Positions 15,567 to 24,100 of a stretch of DNA of 25,434 nucleotides are shown here, piece by piece. Position 1 is the first letter of the stretch; every line of letters starts with the position of its first letter. Below the pieces are notes generated by a model, which did no database searches, was not told the DNA's origin, and saw only the letters and a program-made list of their open reading frames with translations. Made by a program: the position numbers and the translations under genes. The stretch spans positions 1 through 25,434 of the forward strand of contig CAMLNE010000012.1 in the NCBI GenBank assembly GCA_946481265.1, read 5' to 3'. The stretch comes from an uncultured Panacagrimonas sp. (GTDB lineage: Bacteria; Pseudomonadota; Gammaproteobacteria; Nevskiales; Nevskiaceae).

Positions 15567-15647
15567 CTGAAGCTTCCCATACTCCGATCAGAAAGCGCGT
15601 CGCAGCGCTGCCTCCAGCAACACCGCCGATTTTTCGGGGAGATCGCC

Positions 15648-16583
15648 ATGGGAAAGAAGTACAGGAAGCAGAAGCGCTCCAGGGTCACGCCGATGGATTC
15701 CGGACATGACCGTGCTCCCGGTGTATTGGCCAGCCTTCCGATACCCGAGGATCCTGCCGCTGCCGCCAACCAGGCGGATCGGGATACCACCGCTGCGGAC
15801 GGCTCGCGACGGCCCGACGCGCGCTGGGAATCCATGGCCGTGGCCCAAAAGCGATGCCAGGCTTTTTCGGAGTCCCTGGGTTTTCCGTATTACCGGTTTT
15901 CGCTGAATCTGCGCAGATCTCCCTTTGCGCTCGAGCGTGCCGAACTCTGCAATTTCCCGCGCGTTTGGGTGGATCGCTATCGGCGTTACCGATACGCAAA
16001 CATTGATCCATCGGTGGCCCTGCTCCAGCACGCGCTCGCGCCCTTTGCGTGGGATGAAACCGATCGACGCGACATCGAGGTCTCGCGCTACTACGAGGAC
16101 GCAGCTTTCCATGGTCTCGTCGACGGCTTCACCGTTCCACTTCATTTCTCGACGGGCGAATCCGCCAGCCTGACCCTGGCCGGCGCACATCTGCCGGCCG
16201 AGCCCGAGGCGCGCTGGTCGCTGTATTTCGCAACCTATCGCTTCCAGTGCGCCGCTTTCATCAGCCTGCGCGCGCTGGTCCTGCAGCAGGCCGCGCCATC
16301 GGGCTCGAACACCCTGACGGAAAAGCAACGTCGGATCCTGCACCTGCTCATGCAGGGCATGGGGGTCAAATCCATCGCCCGGGTCCTCAAGCTGCATTCC
16401 CGGACCATTGACGATGGCCTGCGGCGCGCCTGCTTGCGCCTGGGTGTGAGCTGCCGCGAACAGGCCATCGTCCGTGCGCTGGCCACCGGCCAGATCGATG
16501 CCTCGACGGTGGCCTCGCAGGCGACGGATGGCGCGGATATCCCGTTCGCCCAACTTGCGTCCAAGCCGGTGGCTTCCCGGTAG
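15648..16583 (+). CDS. Second LuxR-type regulator, divergent DNA-binding domain
   Basis: 311 residues from ATG at 15648, which has GGGGAG 6 bases upstream; the frame opens earlier at a TTG (15555) without such a site. The first 60 or so residues are an extension: very basic (GKKYRKQKRSR), then Ala/Asp-rich. The autoinducer-binding domain has Trp107, Tyr111, Asp120, Pro121 and Trp135, again at the exact TraR spacing. The helix-turn-helix spans about 223-285. Here the usual Glu of the first helix is Arg229, and the recognition helix reads TIDDGLRRACLRL, with Gly257 where its neighbour has the conserved His of TVxxH. The scaffold end GVSCREQAIVRAL matches its neighbour closely. It is a likely tandem-duplicate paralogue with changed DNA specificity, or a non-canonical partner. 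Confidence 0.87.
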   Translation: MGKKYRKQKRSRVTPMDSGHDRAPGVLASLPIPEDPAAAANQADRDTTAADGSRRPDARWESMAVAQKRCQAFSESLGFPYYRFSLNLRRSPFALERAELCNFPRVWVDRYRRYRYANIDPSVALLQHALAPFAWDETDRRDIEVSRYYEDAAFHGLVDGFTVPLHFSTGESASLTLAGAHLPAEPEARWSLYFATYRFQCAAFISLRALVLQQAAPSGSNTLTEKQRRILHLLMQGMGVKSIARVLKLHSRTIDDGLRRACLRLGVSCREQAIVRALATGQIDASTVASQATDGADIPFAQLASKPVASR

Positions 16584-16651
16584 TCAGCTCGCGCCAGCCC
16601 GGTCGCCCACGGCGCTGGTGCCGTGGAGGCCGCATTCATCGATCGACCGTT

Positions 16652-16682
16652 CTGGCGCGATGGCGCGAGCCATCAGCGCCAG
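16652..16682. other. Strong hairpin between convergent genes
   Basis: CTGGCGC-GATGGC pairs with GCCATC-A-GCGCCAG around a GCGA loop: 13 base pairs with one bulged A. It lies 68 bp past the second luxR stop and 98 bp from the end of the acyl-CoA ligase gene. There is no T-tract on either strand. It may slow or end transcription from both sides. The rest of the 197-bp gap (16584-16780) shows only a 41-codon minus-strand frame that I do not trust. Confidence 0.6.
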
Positions 16683-16780
16683 GGCCTGCCGGGACGCGCC
16701 GAACGGCATGCAGGAGACGCCGCGAGAGATCCGCCGGATTCCTGCCCCGCCGTTCGCCGCGGACCGGCGGCTGTCGCGGT

Positions 16781-18436
16781 TCAGGCCCCAGGCAGCTGGT
16801 AATCCTGGAACTGCTCGCGCAGCTTGTTCTTCTGCACCTTGCCGGTGGCGCCCAGCGGCAGCGCGTCGATGAACTGCACGTCGTCCGGCGTCCACCACTT
16901 CGCGATCTTGCCGTCGTAGAACTTGATCAGTTCGGCCGCCGTGACTTCGGCTCCCGGCTTCCTGACCACCACGAGCAGCGGACGCTCGTCCCACTTGGGA
17001 TGCGCCACGCCGATGACGGCGGCCATGGCGACCGCGGGGTGAGCCATCGCCAGGTTCTCCAGGTCGATCGAGCTGATCCACTCGCCGCCGGACTTGATCA
17101 CGTCCTTGCTGCGATCCGTGATCTGAAGATAGCCGTCCGGGTCGAGCGTGCCGACGTCGCCGGTCGGGAACCAGCCGTCGACCAGGGGGCTCTCGTCCAG
17201 CCGGTAGTAGCGATCGATAACCCAGGGGCCGCGTACCAGCAGGTCACCCGAGGTCTTGCCGTCACGGGGAAGTTCCTTGCCCTCGCCGTCGACGATCTTC
17301 AGATCCACTCCGAAGATCGCCCTGCCCTGCTTGACCTCGATGGCGAACTGCTCTTCCTTGCTCAGCGCGTCGTGCTTCTTCTTGAGCGACGCGTAGACAC
17401 CCAGCGGCGACATCTCGGTCATGCCCCAGGCCTGGTGGATCTTGATGCCGTAATCCTGCTCGAAGGTCTTGATCAATGCGGGCGGCACGGCGGATCCACC
17501 GCAGACCATCTTCGTGACGCTCGACAGCTTCTTGCCGGTCTGCTGCAGATACTGCAGCACGCCGAGCCAGACGGTGGGCACACCGGCGGAGAGGGTCACC
17601 TGTTCCTGCTCGAACAGCTCGCACACGCTCGGACCGTCCAGCCCAGGGCCGGGCATCACGAGCTTGGCACCCACCATGGGCGCCGAATATGCGATACCCC
17701 AGGCATTGACATGGAACATCGGCACGATGGGCAGCACGGTCTCGCGGCCGGACAAGCCGAAGACGTCGGGCTGCAAGCTCGCCATCGCATGCAGCAGCGT
17801 GGAGCGGTGCGAATACAGCACGCCCTTGGGATTGCCGGTGGTCCCCGAGGTGTAGCAGAGGCAGGCCGCCTCGCGCTCGTCGAACACAGGCCATTCGAAC
17901 GCGTCCGAAGCCTGTTCGATCAGCTCCTCGTAGCACAGCAGGTTGTCGATCTTCAGCGCCGGCATGTGCTTGCGATCGGTCATCGCAACCCAGCCTTTCA
18001 CCTTGGGACACAATGCGGCGATCTTCTCCACCACCGGGGCAAAGGTCAGATCGAAGAACAGCAGCTTGTCCTCGGCGTGATTGGCGATCCACGCCACCTG
18101 CTCGGGGTGCAGGCGCGGGTTGATGGTGTGCATCACCGCGCCGATGCCGGATATGCCGTAGTAGAGTTCGAAGTGGCGATACCCGTTCCACGCCAGCGTC
18201 GCCACGCGATCACCGTGTTCGATGCCCTGCTTGCGCAGCGCATTGGCGAGCTGCCGCGAGCGGCGGTGAGCATCGCGGTACGTGTAGCGATGGATGCCAC
18301 CGACGATGCTGGATCCGTTGTCGGCACTCGCACCTTCGACGGTACGGGACACGATCTCGGTATCCCCGTGATACCGATCCGCGTGGACGATCAGCGATGA
18401 GATCGACAGCGGGATGTCCATCATTCGGCCAAGCAT
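16781..18436 (-). CDS. Acyl-CoA ligase (fatty acid or 3-methylthiopropionate type)
   Basis: 551 residues, an ANL-superfamily adenylate-forming enzyme. The phosphate-binding motif YTSGTTGNPKG is at 195-205, followed by WGMTEMSP, the ATP-binding Asp427 in GWFPTGD, the hinge DRSKDVIKSGGEWIS, and the catalytic lysine Lys533 in GATGKVQK. The reaction is carboxylate + ATP + CoA to acyl-CoA + AMP + PPi in the cytosol. The N-terminus MLGRMMDIPLSISSLIVHAD resembles the group of medium/long-chain ligases that includes DmdB (3-methylthiopropionyl-CoA ligase) and AlkK-like enzymes; sequence alone does not settle the substrate. GAGGAG lies 9 bases before the ATG. It is monocistronic, with its own promoter and a palindromic operator candidate upstream. 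Confidence 0.9.
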   Translation of the reverse strand: MLGRMMDIPLSISSLIVHADRYHGDTEIVSRTVEGASADNGSSIVGGIHRYTYRDAHRRSRQLANALRKQGIEHGDRVATLAWNGYRHFELYYGISGIGAVMHTINPRLHPEQVAWIANHAEDKLLFFDLTFAPVVEKIAALCPKVKGWVAMTDRKHMPALKIDNLLCYEELIEQASDAFEWPVFDEREAACLCYTSGTTGNPKGVLYSHRSTLLHAMASLQPDVFGLSGRETVLPIVPMFHVNAWGIAYSAPMVGAKLVMPGPGLDGPSVCELFEQEQVTLSAGVPTVWLGVLQYLQQTGKKLSSVTKMVCGGSAVPPALIKTFEQDYGIKIHQAWGMTEMSPLGVYASLKKKHDALSKEEQFAIEVKQGRAIFGVDLKIVDGEGKELPRDGKTSGDLLVRGPWVIDRYYRLDESPLVDGWFPTGDVGTLDPDGYLQITDRSKDVIKSGGEWISSIDLENLAMAHPAVAMAAVIGVAHPKWDERPLLVVVRKPGAEVTAAELIKFYDGKIAKWWTPDDVQFIDALPLGATGKVQKNKLREQFQDYQLPGA

Positions 18437-18455
18437 GATGCGGTCTCCTCAGGAT

Positions 18456-18471
18456 TTGTTGAATTCATCAA
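18456..18471. promoter_or_regulatory. Near-perfect 16-bp palindrome, operator candidate for the acyl-CoA ligase
   Basis: On the minus strand TTGATGAATTCAACAA has arms TTGnTGAA/TTCAnCAA, 14 of 16 symmetric. It lies 7 bp after the putative -10 and 5 bp before the Shine-Dalgarno, covering the likely transcription start. TetR- or GntR-type regulators often control acyl-CoA ligases from such sites. It does not match the E. coli FadR or PsrA consensus that I know. Confidence 0.5.
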
Positions 18472-18478
18472 GACCGCG

Positions 18479-18507
18479 AAGATAGCCGACGAGGGAGCGC
18501 GCACCAA
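18479..18507 (-). promoter_or_regulatory. Promoter candidate for the acyl-CoA ligase gene
   Basis: On the minus strand, TTGGTG (18507-18502), a 17-bp spacer and TATCTT (18484-18479). The matches are 3 of 6 and 4 of 6, helped by ideal spacing and by its position 43 bp upstream of the start codon. Confidence 0.42.
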
Positions 18508-18717
18508 GCGCCGATCACCGGCGATGCGCTTCTCGGGCAGGCCGCGCGCTGCCGAACAGGCCGCTGCGGCCCGGCCTGATCGGCCGGCAATACGCGCGCG
18601 AAGTGACCGAGCCAAGGCGTCCGCCGCTTGCGCAGAAACCGGCGCGCGTGCATCCGACTGCGGGAACGAGCAGGGCCGCGATTGGTGTCGACGCACGGAA
18701 AAGGCCGGATCGCATTT
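18508..18717. other. Non-coding remainder of the gap between tilS and the acyl-CoA ligase
   Basis: The whole gap between the two genes is 334 bp (18437-18770). Apart from the promoter, palindrome and tandem repeat listed separately, it holds GC-rich self-complementary patches near 18561-18592 (GGCCGCTGCGGCC, then GGCCTGATCGGCC). No convincing ORF or T-tract terminator is seen. In pseudomonads tilS is followed by pyrG; that link is broken here. Confidence 0.5.
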
Positions 18718-18760
18718 CGCTCCTTTCGCTCCTTCCGCTCCTTCCGCTCCTTCCGCTCCT
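18718..18760. repeat. 9-bp tandem repeat, unit CGCTCCTTC
   Basis: Four full units starting at 18718, 18727, 18736 and 18745, and a fifth partial unit (7 bases) from 18754. The first ends TTT, not TTC. It lies 10 bp beyond the tilS stop. On the minus strand the unit reads GAAGGAGCG, purine-rich on one strand throughout. It is not in a recognised gene. Confidence 0.93.
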
Positions 18761-18770
18761 GTGTCCAGCA

Positions 18771-20081
18771 TCAGACCGGCAATGCGCCGGGCGGGCGTTC
18801 CAGCCATTCGATCTCGCTGCGCAGCGCCACCCAGTCGCGATCCGCCGCCCAACCGATGCCGCCGATCCAGACGGTCTGGTTGTCGCGGATCACCAGCGGC
18901 GTGCGTTCGCGCACCCATGTCGGAACGCCGCGCTCCTGGAACAGGTTCTTCAGGGTGCGCGTGCCGGCCGAACCGAATGGTCTGAAGCGGTCTCCTGGCC
19001 GTGCCAGGCGCACGCTGCAGGGTGAAGATCGCCGCTGCCCCGTCGGCGTGCGCAGCCTGCCGCAGCCCGCCGGCAGCGCCAGGTCGCTGTGGCCATCCCA
19101 CTCGACCTGGAATTTCGGCGGCACCGGCGGCAGCACCGGCAGGGCAAACAGGCGGCCCCGGTAGCGCCTGAAGTGCCCGCCGGGCCAGGCCAGCACCGGG
19201 TCGGCGTCCGCCGCTGCCTCGAGCACGTCGTGGTCCAGGTGCAGCAAGGTGTCGTGAAAGGGCAGAGGCAGGCCCAGACCCTCGATCCAGGCGCGGACGA
19301 GATTGCGTCGACGCGCCGGCGACAGCTCCAGGAGGCCGGCGACCGGCAGGGGCCCGGAGGGCTCCGCCATCTCGGCCAGGTCGGATACGGCGAGTTCGCG
19401 CAGCAGGTCTCCCGCCTCGGCCGCCAGGTCCGCTGCCCGCGCGAGATTGCGCGAAGCCGCGGGCCACCGTTCGTGCAGCCGCGGCAGGACCTGGTTGCGC
19501 AGGAAACTGCGCGAGAAATGCGTGCCCTGGTTGTGCGGATCCTCGATCCAGTGCAGGCAGTGGCGTTCCGCATATGCCTGCAGCTCCCCACGCGAAACGC
19601 CGAGCAGTGGCCGCCACAGCCAGCCGCAGCCGAACTCCGTCAGCGGGCGGATCGCGGCCAGGCCCACCGGCCCGGTCCCCCGCAGCAACCGCAGCAACAC
19701 GGTCTCCGCCTGGTCGTCACGGTGATGGGCGGTCGCCAGCACATCGCCGTCCTGCATCTGGCTGCGAAACACGCCGTAGCGCGCTTCGCGGGCGGCAGCC
19801 TCGATCCCCTGCCCGCGATCCTTCACCTCGACCCGGCAGACGCTCAGTTCCACGCCGAGCGCCTCGCAGGTTCCACGACAATGCAGGATCCAGTCGTCGG
19901 CCACCGACTGCAGGCCGTGGTGCACGTGCACCGCGACGAGGTTCTTCAGACCGGCGCGTACCGCCGCGTGCAGCAGCACGGTCGAATCCAGCCCGCCGCT
20001 GAACGCGATGAACAGGCGCGCATCGGTGGCGCGTGTCGGCTGCGACTGGACAAGGACGCGACTCAGACCGGTGGTGGGCAT
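18771..20081 (-). CDS. tilS: tRNA(Ile)-lysidine synthase TilS
   Basis: 436 residues, matching the two-domain bacterial form. TilS attaches lysine to C34 of tRNA-Ile(CAU) so that it reads AUA; it is essential in most bacteria. The PP-loop SGGLDST is at 28-34 and the following HVHHGLQSVADDW and ATAHHRDDQAETVLLRLLRGTG blocks are diagnostic of the N-terminal ATP-pyrophosphatase domain. The family block SRSFLRNQVLPRL ends that domain. The C-terminal tRNA-binding domain has RLARPGDRFRPFGSAGTRTLKNLFQE and TVWIGGIGW. The ATG at 20081 sits 26 bp after the accA stop, so it is probably transcribed with accA, an order also found in pseudomonads. Confidence 0.95.
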   Translation of the reverse strand: MPTTGLSRVLVQSQPTRATDARLFIAFSGGLDSTVLLHAAVRAGLKNLVAVHVHHGLQSVADDWILHCRGTCEALGVELSVCRVEVKDRGQGIEAAAREARYGVFRSQMQDGDVLATAHHRDDQAETVLLRLLRGTGPVGLAAIRPLTEFGCGWLWRPLLGVSRGELQAYAERHCLHWIEDPHNQGTHFSRSFLRNQVLPRLHERWPAASRNLARAADLAAEAGDLLRELAVSDLAEMAEPSGPLPVAGLLELSPARRRNLVRAWIEGLGLPLPFHDTLLHLDHDVLEAAADADPVLAWPGGHFRRYRGRLFALPVLPPVPPKFQVEWDGHSDLALPAGCGRLRTPTGQRRSSPCSVRLARPGDRFRPFGSAGTRTLKNLFQERGVPTWVRERTPLVIRDNQTVWIGGIGWAADRDWVALRSEIEWLERPPGALPV

Positions 20082-20107
20082 GACTTCACCGGTGCGTCGG
20101 CTCGATC

Positions 20108-21070
20108 TCAGTGCTTGGTCTCGTAGGCGCCGATGCTCATGAGCCGCTCGTAGCGCGTGGACAGCAACTGCGCTACCGGCGTGCGCCGCAGGCGCTCGAG
20201 GTTGGCGATCAGCCGGCCCTTCACCGCGGTCATCATTCCCGGCACATCGCGATGCGCCCCACCGAGCGGCTCGGGGATGATCTCGTCCACCAGCTTGTGC
20301 TCGTACAGGTCCTTCGAGGTGACCTTCATCGCCTCGGCCGCCTCCTGCGCGCGCGCCGCGGACTTGAAGAGAATCGAGGCGCAGCCCTCGGGCGAGATCA
20401 CCGAGTAGATGCCGTACTGCGCGATCATCAGGTGGTCCGCCACGCCGATGGCCAGGGCACCGCCCGAACCACCCTCGCCGATCACCGTGGCGATCACCGG
20501 CGTGCGCAGGCGCGCCAGCTCGAACAGGTTGCGCGCGATGGCCTCCGACTGGTTGCGCTCCTCGGCACCGATTCCGGGATAGGCGCCCGGCGTGTCGATG
20601 AAGGTGACCACCGGGATGTTGAAGCGCTCGGCCATCTTCATCAGGCGCAGGGCCTTGCGGTAGCCCTCCGGCATCGGCATGCCGAAGTTGCGGTACACGC
20701 GCTCCTTGGCGTCCCGCCCCTTCTGCTGGCCGATGATCATCACCGCCCGACCGTCCAGACGTGCCATGCCGCCGATGATCGACGGGTCATCCTTGAAATG
20801 GCGGTCGCCGTGCAGCTCGTCGAACTCGGTGAACAGCGCCTTGATGTAGTCCATCGCGTACGGCCGCTGCGGATGCCGGGCGAGCTGCGCGATCTGCCAG
20901 GCGGACAGGTTGCTGAAGATCTGCCGCGTCAGCTCCTGGCTCTTACCCTCCAGGCGGGTGATCTCCTCGGTCAGGTTCACCCCGCTGCCAGCCGTGGCGT
21001 AGCGCAGTTCCTCGATCTTCTGCTGGAGATCGGCGATGGGTTGTTCGAAGTCGAGGTAATTGAGATTCAT
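20108..21070 (-). CDS. accA: Acetyl-CoA carboxylase carboxyltransferase subunit alpha
   Basis: 320 residues (E. coli 319). AccA and AccD form the carboxyltransferase that moves CO2 from biotin-BCCP to acetyl-CoA to give malonyl-CoA, the first step of fatty-acid synthesis. The N-terminus [20 protein letters not shown] is the usual start. The crotonase-type core has [32 protein letters not shown], and the oxyanion-hole glycines of [12 protein letters not shown] from residue 198. [13 protein letters not shown] is also conserved. AccD is not in the window, which is normal since it is usually elsewhere. accA follows dnaE by 90 bp and precedes tilS by 26 bp. No strong Shine-Dalgarno is seen. Confidence 0.97.
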   Translation of the reverse strand: MNLNYLDFEQPIADLQQKIEELRYATAGSGVNLTEEITRLEGKSQELTRQIFSNLSAWQIAQLARHPQRPYAMDYIKALFTEFDELHGDRHFKDDPSIIGGMARLDGRAVMIIGQQKGRDAKERVYRNFGMPMPEGYRKALRLMKMAERFNIPVVTFIDTPGAYPGIGAEERNQSEAIARNLFELARLRTPVIATVIGEGGSGGALAIGVADHLMIAQYGIYSVISPEGCASILFKSAARAQEAAEAMKVTSKDLYEHKLVDEIIPEPLGGAHRDVPGMMTAVKGRLIANLERLRRTPVAQLLSTRYERLMSIGAYETKH

Positions 21071-21160
21071 GGCGCGGCGTTCGGAACTCGGGATATCGGA
21101 AGCATCGATAGTCGAACAGGTTAACGCAGCCAGGGCGTGACCTCACGGCCGCCGGCCTGG

Positions 21161-24100
21161 TCATTCATCGTCGTACTGGACCGCAAAGGCGCGCGATCCG
21201 CGCCTTTCGCTGACCGGTGGCACATAACGTCGAAAGTCGAATCTTATCGCCTCGGCACCGAGCATTTGCCGGAGCTGCTGCAGCACGGGCTCGGTCAGAC
21301 GCAGGCGCCAGTCGGGGCCGAAGTCCAGGGTCGCCCGCCCGGCGGGCACATCGACGGCAACCGCAACCGTGGTCGTGGCCGCGGAGTGGCGTAGTGGCTC
21401 GAGCAGCTTGCGCAGGCGCAGGACCCCGGCCGGCCCGCCCGTCCAGGCCAGGTCCAGGCGCACCAGGTACTGCGCGTAGATCGTGTCCAGGCCCATGAAC
21501 TCGGGCACGTAGAGCCGCGGCTCGGATTCGCGTCCGTCGCGGCCGGGCGACAGGCCGACCTCGGCCATCACGAAGACCAGCCGGTCCGGCTTGAGCAGAT
21601 CCTGCACGCGCTGGAACACGTCGACGTCGACCCAGCTCGAGATCTGCGCGCCCTGGTCGTCGAGGGTGACCTTGTAGCTGGCCCGCGCCGAGCGGCCCTC
21701 GCCGTCAGCCTTGCCCCTGAAGAAGCGCACGTCCGTGACCCAGGCCGCGAACAAGGCCTTGGCGCGTGGCTGCCAGGCCGGCTTGCCGTCGGCAGCCACC
21801 GCCGGCGCCGCCTGCAGCTGCGCGGCCAGCAGGTCGCGCAGGCGCCCGGAACACACCGCGTCGATGACCGGGGCATAGGCCTCTATCGGGTGCCCCGACA
21901 GGTAGAAGCCGAGCGTCTGGCGTTCGAATTCCAGGCGTTCGCGCTGCGGCAGTTCAGGGATGACTTCCGGATCGATGCGCGTGCCCGTGGCGGGTCCCGC
22001 ATCGCTGCCGCCCAGGCCGAACAGGTCTTCCTGGCCGGTATCCGCACTGCGCGAGGCTGCCTCCGCCATCGCCAGGGCCGTGGGCAGGTTGCGCAGCAGC
22101 GAGGCGCGATTGAGCCCGAAGCCATCCATCGCACCGGAGTGGATCAGCGCCTCGAGCACGCGCTTGTTGACCTTCTTCAGATCGATGCGCATGCAGAAAT
22201 CGAACAGGTCGCGGAACGGCCCGTTCTGGTCTCGCTCCAATACCACGCCGGCCAGCGCCGCCTCGCCCACGCCCTTGATCGCACCCAGGCCATAGGCGAT
22301 CTCGCCGCCACGCGGGACTGTGAAGCGGAAGTGGCTGCGATTGATGTCCGGCGGGTGCACCACCAGCTTCATGCGGCGGCACTCGGCCAGCATGGTCACG
22401 ACCACCTCGGTGTGGTCCATGTCGCAGCTCATCACCGCGGCCATGAACTCGGCCGGGTAATGCGTCTTGAGCCAGGCTGTCTGGTAACTCACCAGCGCGT
22501 AGGCGGCCGCGTGCGACTTGTTGAAGCCGTAGTTGGCGAACTTCTCCATCAGGTCGAACACGGCGGCGGCGGTGTCCTCGGCGATCCCCTTGCCGCCGGC
22601 GCCCTGCGTGAAGACCTGGCGCTGCTGCGCCATCTCCCTGGCGTTCTTCTTGCCCATCGCCCGGCGCAGCAGGTCGGCGCCGCCCAGCGTGTAGCCGGCC
22701 AGGCGCTGCGACATCTGCATGACCTGCTCCTGGTACACGAAGATGCCGTAGGTCGGCGACAGCACCTGCTCCATGTCGGGGTGCAGGTAGACCACTTCCG
22801 AATCGCCACGCTTGCGCGCGCAGTACTCGGGAATCAGCTCCATCGGCCCCGGGCGATAGAGCGACACCAGCGCGATGATGTCCTCGAACGTATCAGGCCT
22901 GAGGTCACGCGCCGCGCGCTGCATGCCCGGTGATTCCATCTGGAACACCGCGCCGGTCTCGCCACTGGCGTACAGCGCATAGGTGCGCTCATCGGTGAGC
23001 GGCAGCGCGAGCATGTCCACATGTTCGCCGCGCGAACGCGCGATGGTCTCCACCGCGGTCTGGATGATGGTGAGGGTCTTGAGACCGAGGAAGTCGAACT
23101 TGACCAGTCCGATGCTCTCGATGTCCTTCATGTCGAACTGGCTGCGCAGGCCCGCACCGCCGGGTTCGCACAGCAGCGGCGCGTACTCGGTCAGCGGCTC
23201 GGGCGCGATCACCACACCGCCGGCGTGCACGCCGACGCCGCGGGTCAGGCCCTCGAGTTCGAGCGCCAGGTCCAGCACCGCACGCGTGTCCTCTTCCTCC
23301 GCGTAGGCGGTCTTCAGTTCCGGCACCTCGTCCACCGCGTCGGCCAGGGTGGCGCCCGGCGTACCCGGAATGAGCTTGGCGATCCGGTCGCCGAAGCCGT
23401 AGCCGTGGCCCATGATCCGGCAGACGTCACGCACCACGCCGCGGGCGGCCATGGTCGAGTAGGTGATGATCTGGCCGACGCGCTCTCGTCCGTACTTCTG
23501 CGACACGTAATCGATGACGCGGTCACGGTTGTCCATGCAGAAATCGACGTCGAAGTCGGGCATGGACACGCGTTCCGGGTTCAGGAACCGCTCGAACAGC
23601 AGGTTGTACGGCAGCGGGTCGAGATCGGTGATGCCGATCGAATAGGCCACCAGCGAGCCGGCACCTGATCCGCGACCCGGCCCCACCGGGCAGCCGTTCG
23701 ACTTGGCCCAGCGGATGAAGTCCGCGACCACCAGGAAGTAACCCGGAAATCGCATCTTCTCGATGATCGCGAGCTCGTAGTCGAGCCGTTCGCGGTATGC
23801 TGCCTCGGTCTGCGCCGGCTGGATCTGCGCCAGGCGCAGGGTCAGACCCCGCGAGGCCTCCTCGCGCAGCCAGCTGTCCGCGGTGTGGCCCTCGGGAACC
23901 GGGTAGTTCGGCAGGTGGTAGGTGCCGAAGCTGAGCGACAGCGTGCAGCGACGCGCGACCTCCAGCGTGTTCTCGATGGCCTGCGGCAGGTCCGCGAACA
24001 GCGCGCGCATTTCCTCGGCCGACTTCAGGTACTGCTCGTCGGTGTAGTCGCGCGGGCGCTTGTCGTCGGCCAGCGTGCGTCCCTGGGCGATGCAGACCCG

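Noticed and set aside
16584..16711. A 41-codon minus-strand ORF in the luxR/acyl-CoA ligase gap
   Set aside because: High third-position GC but no ribosome-binding site and no recognisable sequence; it also contains the hairpin at 16652-16682, which explains some of its structure.
17000..18400. A 466-codon plus-strand ORF opposite the acyl-CoA ligase
   Set aside because: Antisense shadow; all family motifs are on the minus strand.
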